Assembly: GCA_934648845.1 (NCBI GenBank) | Contig: CAKUFS010000033.1 | Span: 1-16,530, forward strand | Source of the DNA: an uncultured Eggerthellaceae bacterium | Lineage (GTDB): Bacteria; Actinomycetota; Coriobacteriia; Coriobacteriales; Eggerthellaceae | Direction: 5' to 3' | DNA length: 16,530 bases | Shown: piece by piece, positions 5,159-13,587 of the stretch | How positions within the stretch are numbered: the first letter of the stretch is position 1 | How the letters are laid out: each line of letters starts with the position of its first letter | Translations under genes and position numbers: made by a program | The notes under the pieces: model-generated | Database searches by the model: none | Told to the model about the DNA's origin: nothing | What the model saw: the letters and a program-made list of their open reading frames with translations, nothing else

Positions 5159-6625
5159 ATGTCAAATCAATTTGAAGAAGATGGCTGGGTCGAATCATCT
5201 GCCGCACCCGTGCCCGCGCAACCTGCGGCACCGGCGGGTCCGTCTTCATCGGATTTGGCGCGTTCTCGTCGCGCGCTGCCCCAAAATATCGATGCCGAGC
5301 AATCGGTGCTGGCGGCGTGCATGCTTAATACCGAGGCCATGGAGGAAGTAGCAACGCAGTTGCAGCCGCAAAACTTCCACCGGCCTGCTCATGGCATTAT
5401 CTTCGAAGCCATGATGGATCTGTATAAGCGCAACATTCCCGTTGATCCCATTTCTTTGGCGGAGAACTTGCATGGCAAAGGCCAGCTGGAAGCTGTGGGC
5501 GGTCGCAGCTACTTGATTGAGCTGTCCGACAACACGTTTGCCCTGACCAACTGGAAAAGCCACGTTTCCGTGGTGAAGCGCACCTCTGTTTTGCGCGACT
5601 TGGTTCATGCGTCCAACGCCATTAACGCGCTGGCATTCGATGCGCCCGACGACTTGAATGTAGTGGTCGAAGAAGCCGAAAAAATGCTTTTCAACGTGAC
5701 CGAAAAGCGCGTTTCCTCTGAATTCAAACCCATGAATAAGCTTCTGGAAGGCGCGTTCGAAGAGTTGAAAAAGCTCAAAGAGCAGCAAGGCGAAATGGCC
5801 GGCGTGCCCACAGGTTTTGTGGACGTTGACAATCTGTTCCATGGCTTCCGCGGCGGTGACCTGGTAATTCTTGCAGCTCGACCTGGTGTTGGCAAAACGT
5901 CGTTCGCGTTGAACCTGGCGGTCAACGCCGCAAAAGCGGGCGTTTCGGTTGCTTTCCTTTCCTTGGAAATGAGCGCATCGCAGTTGGTACAAAGAATCTT
6001 GTGCTCCGAGGCTCGTTTGAGCTTGTCAAAAGTGCGCAGTGGCCACATTGGCAAGGCGGAATTTACTGCGTTGCGTGAAGCTGCTAAGGCACTGTCGAAG
6101 CTTGATATTGTGATTGACGATACACCTGCGCTTTCTATTCTGGAATTGCGCGCAAAAGCTCGCCGTGAGCTGCGCAATAAAGAAAAAGGCCTGATTGTTG
6201 TTGACTACTTGCAGCTCATGCAGCCGGCAACGGCACGCCGCGATGGCAACCGCGCCGTAGAAGTTGGCGAGATTTCCCGTGGCTTGAAGGTTCTGGGCAA
6301 GGAAATGAACATGCCGGTGTTGGCGTTGTCCCAGTTGTCGCGTAGCATTGAGCAGCGCGGCGGAAAAAAGCGCCCGATGCTTTCTGACCTGCGTGAATCG
6401 GGCTCAATCGAGCAGGACGCCGACATTGTTATGTTCATTGACCGAAGCATGAACGAGCAAGAGGCGGAATCGCGCGACCGTTTGCCTTTGGGCGAAGCTG
6501 AGCTTATTGTGGCAAAACACCGTAACGGCGCAACAAAAGACATCCGCCTTTCTTTCGAAGCGGAGTTCACCCGCTTTGGCGATTACACGGGCACCGATTA
6601 CGATGATTACGGCGAAGGCTACTAA
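5159..6625 (+). CDS. dnaB: Replicative DNA helicase DnaB
   Basis: The hexameric 5'-3' helicase of the replication fork, 488 residues. A Pro/Ala-rich tail of about 35 residues precedes the N-terminal primase-interacting domain (starting PQNIDAEQSVLAACM, about 41-140). A linker leads to the RecA-like motor: Walker A ARPGVGKTS at 240-248, the glutamate of LSLEM at E270, Walker B LIVVDYLQLM at 335-344, SQLSR at about 391-395 and the arginine-containing AKHRNG near the end. No intein interrupts the Walker A region, a common insertion place. The C-terminus is an acidic Asp/Tyr/Gly tail. The ribosome site (GGGAGAA) is moderate. It follows rplI as in many bacteria. Confidence 0.97.
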   Translation: MSNQFEEDGWVESSAAPVPAQPAAPAGPSSSDLARSRRALPQNIDAEQSVLAACMLNTEAMEEVATQLQPQNFHRPAHGIIFEAMMDLYKRNIPVDPISLAENLHGKGQLEAVGGRSYLIELSDNTFALTNWKSHVSVVKRTSVLRDLVHASNAINALAFDAPDDLNVVVEEAEKMLFNVTEKRVSSEFKPMNKLLEGAFEELKKLKEQQGEMAGVPTGFVDVDNLFHGFRGGDLVILAARPGVGKTSFALNLAVNAAKAGVSVAFLSLEMSASQLVQRILCSEARLSLSKVRSGHIGKAEFTALREAAKALSKLDIVIDDTPALSILELRAKARRELRNKEKGLIVVDYLQLMQPATARRDGNRAVEVGEISRGLKVLGKEMNMPVLALSQLSRSIEQRGGKKRPMLSDLRESGSIEQDADIVMFIDRSMNEQEAESRDRLPLGEAELIVAKHRNGATKDIRLSFEAEFTRFGDYTGTDYDDYGEGY

Positions 6626-6696
6626 TTTCATGACCTTTTCGCTTTCTTTTACCTGAAAAGATAGTGCTTTTTAGCGCGGCGATGCGCGCTCACATG

Positions 6697-6724
6697 CTTT
6701 GCTCGAAATCGTTCGTACTATAAT
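6697..6724 (+). promoter_or_regulatory. Probable purA promoter
   Basis: A perfect -10 hexamer TATAAT lies at 6719-6724, with a poor -35 (CTTTGC, 6697-6702) 16 bases upstream. It would give a 5' leader of about 60 bases before the purA ATG. I see no purine riboswitch in so short a leader. Confidence 0.55.
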
Positions 6725-6789
6725 AGTAATTTGGATTATTACGTATCTAAATGTGCATGCACACGAACGACGATAGAGAGGGTGCTTCC

Positions 6790-8109
6790 ATGCCGAGTAC
6801 AGTTTTGGTAGGAACTCAATGGGGCGATGAGGGCAAAGGTAAAATCACCGACCTTATTGCCGGAAAGTACGATTATGTCGTGCGCTTTCAGGGCGGAAAC
6901 AACGCAGGTCACACCGTTGTTCATGGCGATGTAAGCCTGGCGTTACACCTGATGCCATCAGGCGTTATGTACGAAAACTGCGTTCCGGTTATTGGCAACG
7001 GCGTTGTTATTGATCCTGGCGCGCTGGTCAAGGAAATGGCCATGCTGCAGGCAGAAGGCATTAGCTCCGAGCGCCTGAAGATCAGCTGCAACGCTCATAT
7101 CATCATGCCGTATCACAAGGACTTGGACGGTGCCGATGAAAAGATGCTGGGCAAGAACTCCATTGGCACCACGAAGCGTGGCATTGGCCCGTGCTACCAG
7201 GACAAGGCGGCGCGCAAAGGCATTCGCGTGCAAGATCTGATGGACGAAAAAGTGTTCCGCATGAAGGTTGAAGCCGCGCTTGCTCAGAAAAATCCCATTT
7301 TGGACAAGATTTACAACTTGCATACCTATACGGTTGATGAGATTTGCGACGAGATGCTGCCGTACGCTCGCATCCTGAAGCCGTACATGGCCGAGACCAC
7401 GCAGCTTTTGAACAATGCGCTGCGCGAAGGTAAGAATATCCTGTTCGAGGGCGCGCAAGCAACCATGCTTGACATCGACCACGGCACGTATCCGTATGTG
7501 ACCTCGTCTTCCTGCAGTGCGGGCGGCGCGGCAATTGGCACGGGCGTGGGCCCCATGGCCGTCAATAAAGTTATTGGCATCATGAAGGCTTACACCACGC
7601 GCGTTGGTGGCGGTCCTTTCCCCACCGAGCAGCTGTTCCCTGAAAACGGCGGTCTGGGCGAAGAGGCCGAGGTCGGCGAAGCGCTGTGCTCGGTTGGCCA
7701 CGAATATGGCGTGACCACAGGTCGCAAGCGTCGTTGTGGTTGGTTCGATGCCGTGATTGGCAAGTACGCTGTTGATGTGAACGGTCTGACCGACATTGCC
7801 CTGACGAAACTCGATGTGCTTTCCGAGTTCGAAACCATCAAAGTGTGCGTGGCTTACGAGTGCGATGGCGTGCGCTACGATTATCTGCCCATGCAGCAAA
7901 GCGTTTTGTTCCACGCTAAGCCCATCTACGAAGAACTGCCTGGTTGGAAGGGCTGCGACATTACGGGTTGCAAGACGTTCGACGAGCTGCCCGAGAATGC
8001 TCAGAAGTACATCAGGCACTTGGAAGAGCTGGTGGGCGCGTCCATGACCATGATTTCCGTTGCTCCCGAGCGCGATGCAACAATCATTCAGGACGAGGCG
8101 CTTCGCTAG
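6790..8109 (+). CDS. purA: Adenylosuccinate synthetase
   Basis: Joins IMP and aspartate, using GTP, to make adenylosuccinate, the committed step to AMP. At 439 residues it has the family length. The phosphate loop GTQWGDEGKGK (8-18) carries the catalytic D13, and GGNNAGHT the catalytic H41, both at the numbering of the E. coli enzyme. GTTKRGIGPCYQDKAAR is the IMP-binding segment and TGRKRRCGWFD the later active-site loop. Start at 6790 chosen because GAGAGG lies 8 bases upstream and homology begins at MPSTVLVGTQ; the longer frame from 6751 begins only about 20 bases after the probable transcription start and lacks a ribosome site. purD follows 205 bases on, probably as its own unit. Confidence 0.98.
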   Translation: MPSTVLVGTQWGDEGKGKITDLIAGKYDYVVRFQGGNNAGHTVVHGDVSLALHLMPSGVMYENCVPVIGNGVVIDPGALVKEMAMLQAEGISSERLKISCNAHIIMPYHKDLDGADEKMLGKNSIGTTKRGIGPCYQDKAARKGIRVQDLMDEKVFRMKVEAALAQKNPILDKIYNLHTYTVDEICDEMLPYARILKPYMAETTQLLNNALREGKNILFEGAQATMLDIDHGTYPYVTSSSCSAGGAAIGTGVGPMAVNKVIGIMKAYTTRVGGGPFPTEQLFPENGGLGEEAEVGEALCSVGHEYGVTTGRKRRCGWFDAVIGKYAVDVNGLTDIALTKLDVLSEFETIKVCVAYECDGVRYDYLPMQQSVLFHAKPIYEELPGWKGCDITGCKTFDELPENAQKYIRHLEELVGASMTMISVAPERDATIIQDEALR

Positions 8110-8314
8110 AGATTTGGCTGCGAACGGTGCGACCGCGGTTGTGCAGGAGTGATGCGCGTTGAGCGCAGTGTAACAGGCGCCGGCAAGCATCCTCCGTTGC
8201 GTTGCGGCCGTGCCGTTCGTTTCGCTTAGGTAGTAAGCGCTTCGGCGCAATTGATAAACGACAAATGCAGTTGATTGGCCAAACAAGGCAAGAGAAACAG
8301 ACGAAAGGAATGCT

Positions 8315-9610
8315 GTGAATATACTGGTATTGGGCTCTGGTGGTCGCGAACATGCTATGGCCTGGGCACTTGCAAAGTCGTCTCAGGTGGAGGGCTTGTA
8401 CGTTGCGCCCGGCAATGGTGGTACGGCGCGCATTGCGCAGAACGTGACCGGTCTTGATATCAACGATGCGAAGAGCGTTTTGGCGTTTTGCCAGAAGCCG
8501 AAACATGCAATTGACCTGGTGGTTATTGGTCCCGAAGCTCCCTTGGTTGCGGGCGTGGCCGATGATTTGCGTGCGGCGGGCATTCTGGTGTTCGGCCCCG
8601 ATTCGTATGGCGCCCAGCTTGAAGGAAGCAAGACCTTCAGCAAGGAATTCATGGATGCGAACAACATTCCCACGGCGCGTTATGGCAGCTTTGACAACGA
8701 GGCCGATGCTCTTGCCTACGTAAATGAGCTGGGCGCACCCATTGTAGTGAAGGCCGATGGTCTTGCTGCTGGTAAAGGCGTTATTGTTGCCGAAGAGCTT
8801 GAAGATGCTCTTGAGGCCGTGCATGATTGCTTCAGCGGCGCATTTGGCGCTGCCGGCGCAAAAGTTGTTATTGAAGAATGCCTGGTAGGCCCCGAGTGCT
8901 CGCTTTTAGCGTTCGTGTCGAACGGCAAAGCGTTCTGCATGACCACCGCGCAAGATCATAAGCGCGCCTACGATGGTGACCGCGGTCCGAATACGGGCGG
9001 CATGGGCGTATATTCCCCGGTGCCCATTTTGAACGAAGGCGAGCTGCCCGAAATGCAGCGCATTATGCAGGTGGCGGCGCAAGCAACGGCGCGCGACCCC
9101 TTCCCCGTGGATTATCGCGGCGTGCTGTATGGCGGCTTCATGCTCACCGAAGAAGGTCCCAAGGTTCTGGAGTTCAACGCGCGTTTTGGCGACCCGGAAA
9201 CGCAAGTTATCCTGCCGCGCTTGGAGAACGACTTTGCCCAGGTAGTTCGCGCAATCGCCGAAGGAAGCACGGATGATTTGAAGCTTTCGTGGCGCGATGA
9301 GTGGGCCGTGTGCGTTGTTTTGGCGAGCGAAGGCTACCCGGGTGCCTATGAAAAGGGCAAAGTGATTTTGGGTATTGACGAAGCCGAAGACATTGAAGAC
9401 GTTACCGTGTTCCACGCGGGCACGGCTTTGAATGCCGATGGCGAGCTTATTACCGCAGGTGGCCGTGTGTTGAATGTGGTTGCGCTGGGCAAAACGTTCG
9501 AGGAAGCACGCGATAAGGCGTACGAAGCGGTTGATTTGATTAACTTCGAGGGCAAGCAGTATCGTCAGGATATCGGCAAGCGCGCGTTGATTGGCCGTAG
9601 CGCCTGGTAG
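8315..9610 (+). CDS. purD: Phosphoribosylamine-glycine ligase
   Basis: GAR synthetase, second step of de novo purine synthesis: joins glycine to 5-phosphoribosylamine with ATP. Length 431 residues, normal. The N-terminal Rossmann-like domain starts MNILVLGSGGREHAMAWAL; the ATP-grasp part has VVKADGLAAGKGV, the PNTGGMGVYSP segment and EFNARFGDPETQ with the metal-binding residues; a C-terminal domain follows. The start is GTG, supported by GAAAGGA 5 bases upstream. The 205-base gap from purA shows no terminator or clear promoter. Together with purA it makes a purine cluster, but other pur genes are not in the window. Confidence 0.97.
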   Translation: MNILVLGSGGREHAMAWALAKSSQVEGLYVAPGNGGTARIAQNVTGLDINDAKSVLAFCQKPKHAIDLVVIGPEAPLVAGVADDLRAAGILVFGPDSYGAQLEGSKTFSKEFMDANNIPTARYGSFDNEADALAYVNELGAPIVVKADGLAAGKGVIVAEELEDALEAVHDCFSGAFGAAGAKVVIEECLVGPECSLLAFVSNGKAFCMTTAQDHKRAYDGDRGPNTGGMGVYSPVPILNEGELPEMQRIMQVAAQATARDPFPVDYRGVLYGGFMLTEEGPKVLEFNARFGDPETQVILPRLENDFAQVVRAIAEGSTDDLKLSWRDEWAVCVVLASEGYPGAYEKGKVILGIDEAEDIEDVTVFHAGTALNADGELITAGGRVLNVVALGKTFEEARDKAYEAVDLINFEGKQYRQDIGKRALIGRSAW

Positions 9611-9617
9611 GGTTTAG

Positions 9618-9645
9618 GTTACGTCGTTCTGGCGAACGCCGTAAC
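9618..9645. other. Hairpin after purD
   Basis: A 12-bp stem with one mismatch (gttacgtcgttc / gaacgccgtaac) and loop tggc starts 7 bases past the purD stop codon. No T run follows, so it is an mRNA-end stabiliser or Rho-linked site rather than a classical intrinsic terminator. Confidence 0.5.
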
Positions 9646-9656
9646 TGCTCGACGTT

Positions 9657-9762
9657 GCGAAGCGCCTAGGCCCGCCATTTGACCCTTTCGCGCTCCGCTT
9701 CGCGTACCGAAGTACGCTCGGTCGCGCAACGGGTCAACTGCCTGGGCCGATGCGCTTCTCGC
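9657..9762. repeat. Long imperfect palindrome between purD and the radical SAM gene
   Basis: About 106 bases fold back on themselves: gcgaagcgcc / gatgcgcttctcgc at the base, aggccc / gggcc, ttgaccc (9679-9685) / gggtcaa (9731-9737), then gcgtac (9702-9707) / gtacgc (9712-9717) around the loop cgaa. Few bases stay unpaired. This could be a palindromic intergenic repeat unit of the REP/BIME kind or a strong mRNA 3' structure for purD. I cannot test for other copies beyond the window. Confidence 0.6.
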
Positions 9763-9826
9763 TGGCTTTGGTGGAAATGTGACTTGGCGCAGATTTTGAT
9801 ATAGTACGAATGGAAAGAGAGACGGA

Positions 9827-11185
9827 ATGTTATCTGAGCGTATGTTAAGCACGGTGGTTCGCTGCTGCTCCGATGGCTATTTGAAGCTTTCGCCCACGGC
9901 GCAAACGCGTATGCCCGCGCCTACGCCCGGTAAGAAATACATGCTGTATATGCACGTGCCGTTCTGCGAGCGCCTGTGCCCGTATTGTTCGTTCAACCGC
10001 TTCCCGTTCAAAGAGGATCGCGCGGTTCCCTATTTCAAGAACATGCGCAAAGAAATGCTCATGCTCAAAGATCTGGGCTATGACTTCGAGAGTGTTTACA
10101 TTGGTGGTGGCACGCCCACTATTATGATTGATGAGCTGTGCGAAACCATTGATTTGGCGCGCGACACCTTCCCTGGCATCAAGGAAGTTTCGAGCGAGAC
10201 GAATCCGAACCACCTGATTCCCGAATATGTTGAGAAGCTGGAAGGGCGCGTGCAGCGTCTTTCCGTGGGCGTTCAGAGTTTCGACGACGGTCTTTTGAAG
10301 CAAATGGACCGCTACGACAAGTACGGCTGCGGCGCGGAAATTATCGAGCGCATTAAATACGCCAGCCCGCATTTTGTGTCGATGAACGCCGATATGATTT
10401 TTAACTTCCCAGCTCAGACGGCGGATATTCTGATTTCCGATATTGAGCGCGTGGTTGAAAGCGGTGCTTCGCAAACCACGTTCTATCCACTTATGGCGTC
10501 TCCTTCCGTGGAGAAATCGCTTGCGGCTACGGTGGGTAAGGTCGATTACAACCGCGAAAAGCAGTTCTATGAGATTATCTGCTCGCTTCTTACGGAAGGC
10601 GAAAACGCTCCGTTCGAGTTTGGCTCTGCGTGGACGTTCAACCGCAAGAACGGGTATCGCGCCACGTGCGATTCGGGTGTTTCGGCAGGCGCAACCGCTG
10701 CTGCAGCAGAAAACGAGGCGATGATTGACGAATACGTGGTGAATTACGAGGAATATCCCGCCATCGGTTCGGGCGGCATTACGTATTTAGGCCACGATTT
10801 GTATGTGAATACGTTCAGCGTGAATGATTACAACGCCGCTATCGAGGCGGGCAACATGTCGATTATGGGCAAGACGAGCTTCACGCTGCGCGACCGCATG
10901 CGTTATCGTTTTATGATGCAGCTGTTCGGTTTGCGCTTGGACAAGAAGGCTTTCGAACGCGATTTTGGCGTGAGCGTTGATTTGGGGCTTCCCGCTGAAA
11001 TGGCGTTTATGCGTTTGAACGGGGCGTTTGCTACCGATAATGCGGAAGAATTGACGCTTACGCCAAAGGGTCGTTATCTGACGGTGGTCATGATGCGTCA
11101 GTTTTTTATTGGCGTGAATGGTCTGCGCGATCAAGCCCGTGCCGCTCTTCAAGGCGAAGAGCGCCAGTTGATTTTTGGTGAGTAG
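9827..11185 (+). CDS. HemN/HemW-family radical SAM protein, substrate uncertain
   Basis: A 452-residue radical SAM enzyme of the coproporphyrinogen III oxidase-like family. The iron-sulfur motif is C47xxxC51xxC54 in HVPFCERLCPYCSFN, followed by the SAM-binding YIGGGTPT at 91-98, the SSETNPNHL strand and RLSVGVQSF. The CPYCSFN spacing resembles the heme chaperone HemW more than HemN, but the protein is 60-70 residues longer than typical HemW, with a distinct C-terminal part (about 300-452), and could also relate to the anaerobic heme-degrading HutW/ChuW group. Neighbours give no heme context. Start chosen at ATG 9827 behind AGAGAGACGGA; a possible -10 (TATAGT, 9800-9805) lies close. Its likely role is anaerobic heme metabolism, without further certainty. 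Confidence 0.85.
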   Translation: MLSERMLSTVVRCCSDGYLKLSPTAQTRMPAPTPGKKYMLYMHVPFCERLCPYCSFNRFPFKEDRAVPYFKNMRKEMLMLKDLGYDFESVYIGGGTPTIMIDELCETIDLARDTFPGIKEVSSETNPNHLIPEYVEKLEGRVQRLSVGVQSFDDGLLKQMDRYDKYGCGAEIIERIKYASPHFVSMNADMIFNFPAQTADILISDIERVVESGASQTTFYPLMASPSVEKSLAATVGKVDYNREKQFYEIICSLLTEGENAPFEFGSAWTFNRKNGYRATCDSGVSAGATAAAAENEAMIDEYVVNYEEYPAIGSGGITYLGHDLYVNTFSVNDYNAAIEAGNMSIMGKTSFTLRDRMRYRFMMQLFGLRLDKKAFERDFGVSVDLGLPAEMAFMRLNGAFATDNAEELTLTPKGRYLTVVMMRQFFIGVNGLRDQARAALQGEERQLIFGE

Positions 11186-11239
11186 CAGGTAAAGGATATA
11201 GAGGGAAGATGAGCGAACAAGGATAGCTCGCGATGCAGT

Positions 11240-11962
11240 ATGGTGCAGATGAACGGAACATATTACGTTGGTGCGACGAATGATTCGTCCACCCCGAATG
11301 AAGGCTTCGATGCAATAGATGCTGTCTGCGGTGTCGTGTTGTTTTTGAGCTGGATTGGTGTGTTCCTGCGCTACGGCATTTTGCTTCCTTCGTTTGTGTT
11401 CGCGCTCCTTTTCGCGTTGCTTGTTGTTTCGGGTGCGCTTGATCGCAGGTCAAACAGGGCGCCATCGATTTTGGCGCTTGCCGCGGTGGCACTGTGGATT
11501 GTTTCCGTTTGGTTTATGCCATATGGCATTGGCCCCGAGATCTCATCGTTGGGCGCGGGCGGTTTGGTTCCTGTGTTTGCGAACTTTCTCGGCGTTGGTG
11601 CTCTACCAGTTTTTCTGGATGGCCTGGTAGGCGCCGCAATTATGTTCGTGCTGGGAGCTTTGGCGGTTATCGTTATTGGCTTGCTTACCGGCGCTGAGCT
11701 TTTGAGCCCCGCGACATTCATCACCTCTATGGCGCTTGGTCTGTTCACGGGATCAACAGGTGCGTTGGCAATTGTTGTCCTTATGCTGGCGGTTCTTTTG
11801 ATATTGTTCCTGTTCAGGAAGATTGTTCTATCGCATCGCGCCGATGGAATGCTGGTTCCGCAGCTCTATACGAGTGGTTTTGGCAGCGGCAGAAAAGAAG
11901 AACCTTTACCTGTTGGGTTGGCGCTTGCCGCCGCGGCTATGATCTTGATCATTTTCTTGTAA
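11240..11962 (+). CDS. Polytopic membrane protein, unknown function
   Basis: This 240-residue, strongly hydrophobic protein has about six predicted membrane helices, at roughly 30-45, 50-65, 78-94, 108-150 (two), 160-190 and the last 15 residues. A basic cytoplasmic-type loop (RKIVLSHRADG) and a soluble stretch precede the final helix. I recognise no family motif. The start is doubtful: ATG 11240 and ATG 11249 both lack a ribosome site. A strong one (gagggaag) instead precedes ATG 11209, which opens a five-codon frame ending at 11226, and another (aagga, 11219-11223) precedes ATG 11233 in the same wrong frame. The gene lies 54 bases after the radical SAM gene, in the same direction, and converges on the dipeptidase gene. 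Confidence 0.7.
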   Translation: MVQMNGTYYVGATNDSSTPNEGFDAIDAVCGVVLFLSWIGVFLRYGILLPSFVFALLFALLVVSGALDRRSNRAPSILALAAVALWIVSVWFMPYGIGPEISSLGAGGLVPVFANFLGVGALPVFLDGLVGAAIMFVLGALAVIVIGLLTGAELLSPATFITSMALGLFTGSTGALAIVVLMLAVLLILFLFRKIVLSHRADGMLVPQLYTSGFGSGRKEEPLPVGLALAAAAMILIIFL

Positions 11963-12004
11963 GGCGAAGCGCGGTCGTGCCGGAGTGCCTTTGACGTTTT
12001 GCCT

Positions 12005-13564
12005 TTAGAACCCAATGAGCACGCGCGCGTAAATGCGCAGCGCTTCTTTCAGGGCCTCTTCGCTCATGCCTTCATTGGGGCTGTGCATTCCGCCTACCCA
12101 ATCAGGTACAGGAATCCAGGGTTTCTCGGGTCCGAAACTTGCAGCGTTGCTGAACAGGCGCGCATACGTGCCGCCGCCCATGGTGAACGGTTCGGCGTTT
12201 TCTCCTGTTGCATCGTTATAAGCGCGCAGCAGAGCTTGGATCTCGGGCGATTGCGGATCAACCAAGAACGGTTCCATGCAGGAATCGCGCCAAATCGACG
12301 CTCCGCATGCGCATGATGCTCTGCGGATGCGCATTTCAATCTCATCAGCAGTAATGCAAGTAGGGAAGCGGCAATCGATCGTCTGCCGTATGCCGCCGCG
12401 CTCAAGCGAGATCATGCCGCCAATCATAGTCAAGCTGCCAAAATCTTTGTCTGAACAGGCGCAATCGAAGCAACTTCCATCGGTGCAGCTGAGCAGCTGT
12501 TGCTCAAGTTGCAGGAATGCGCGTTCGTCGCCTGAGCAAAGGTCGTTTTCCAAAAGGTAGTCAACTAAAATCCCAATGGCGTTGATGCCGTCTTCGGGGA
12601 TTGATGCGTGCTGGCATTTTCCCTGAGCATCAATGCGCGCGGTTCCGTTGCCCAAATTCGTTACGGTAATGCGCTCTGCTGCGGGCAGCGTGTCTGCGGT
12701 AACAACATTATCGCAGTTCACCACTGCAAATGCTGAGCCAGGAACGGCGTTGGGCGCTGTGCCGCCTTGAATGTCGATGATCCTTCCGTTTTGCAGAGGC
12801 CTGCTTACCAGCGTGCCATCGTAGTGGCCCTTTTCGCCATAGCACACGGGGAATTCCGCATCGGGTGTGAAAAGAAAATCAGGATCCTGGAAGCGCTCGC
12901 GGTAATAAGGTACATCTTCCATACCCGTTTCTTCTGCTGCACCGAAAAGAAAACGCAGGTCATAGGGCAGCGTCACGCCAAGTTGTTTCCAAACATTCAT
13001 GGCGTGCAGCGCAACAACAACGGGCCCCTTGTCATCGGCAATGCCGCGTCCCAGCAAAAAACCGTCTTTGCGCGTAACGGTGTACGGTTCCACGCTCCAA
13101 CCAGGACCTGCGGGAACTACATCCACGTGGCCGATGATGCCGATTTGGCGACGTCGGGTTTCTGTACCCGTGCGCTCGTCTGCGCGAGCACCCCCGCTCG
13201 CTTTTGCATTCGTAGCGCTCATTGCGCTCGCTGCGCCGACATCGCTCACTCGCGTCGCGTTAGCAACGCCTGCATCTGCGGCGGCTTCTTCGCCCAAATA
13301 ATCGGCGTAACCAAGGTAGCCATCTACATCGTGTGTCTCGAAGCCCATGCGACCGGCAATCTCCAATGCGGCATCAAGCGCGCGGCGCGGACCGGACCCA
13401 AATGGCGCGTTTTTCTGCGGGTTCGCCTTGCTATCTTCGCGGAAACTGGGAATGGCAATGAGCGTTTGCAAATCCGCCAGCACGTCTTCCCAATGCTCGT
13501 TTACGTATGCGTCAATAACCCGATCGATTTTCTCGGGTGAATTCACCAGTTCAGAATACAGCAT
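12005..13564 (-). CDS. PepV-type M20 family dipeptidase
   Basis: A two-zinc M20 peptidase of the PepV/Sapep group, 519 residues, which would split dipeptides in the cytoplasm. Metal and catalytic residues are visible: H146 and D148 in IGHVDVVPAG, D177 in GRGIADDKGP, E211/E212 in AAEETGMED, D235 in FTPDAEFPV, H319 in KCQHAS and H494 in GGMHSPNE. It is about 45 residues longer than PepV because of a low-complexity Ala/Ser/Thr/Asn insertion at about 93-136, just before the first zinc ligand. A second oddity is a cysteine cluster (C360, C365, C368, C370, then C418, C420, C429). The ribosome site is weak. Its start is 23 bases past the antiporter stop, so the two are probably co-transcribed. Confidence 0.93.
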   Translation of the reverse strand: MLYSELVNSPEKIDRVIDAYVNEHWEDVLADLQTLIAIPSFREDSKANPQKNAPFGSGPRRALDAALEIAGRMGFETHDVDGYLGYADYLGEEAAADAGVANATRVSDVGAASAMSATNAKASGGARADERTGTETRRRQIGIIGHVDVVPAGPGWSVEPYTVTRKDGFLLGRGIADDKGPVVVALHAMNVWKQLGVTLPYDLRFLFGAAEETGMEDVPYYRERFQDPDFLFTPDAEFPVCYGEKGHYDGTLVSRPLQNGRIIDIQGGTAPNAVPGSAFAVVNCDNVVTADTLPAAERITVTNLGNGTARIDAQGKCQHASIPEDGINAIGILVDYLLENDLCSGDERAFLQLEQQLLSCTDGSCFDCACSDKDFGSLTMIGGMISLERGGIRQTIDCRFPTCITADEIEMRIRRASCACGASIWRDSCMEPFLVDPQSPEIQALLRAYNDATGENAEPFTMGGGTYARLFSNAASFGPEKPWIPVPDWVGGMHSPNEGMSEEALKEALRIYARVLIGF

Positions 13565-13587
13565 GGCCTGCTTACGACCTTTCAGTG

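Noticed and set aside
5860..5920. Intein in the DnaB Walker A region
   Set aside because: The motif ARPGVGKTS is uninterrupted and the protein has normal length.
6672..6691. Hairpin agcgcg-gcgatg-cgcgct after dnaB as a terminator
   Set aside because: No T run follows on either strand; it may only be a stable stem in the leader region of purA.
6751..6789. Upstream ATG adding 13 residues to PurA
   Set aside because: No ribosome site there, and conserved PurA sequence begins at the 6790 ATG, which has one.
6958..8286. 442-codon open frame antisense to purA
   Set aside because: It mirrors purA exactly with no start signal or recognisable motif; long antisense frames are expected from its codon bias. 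The antisense frames over rplI, dnaB and the dipeptidase are rejected for the same reason.
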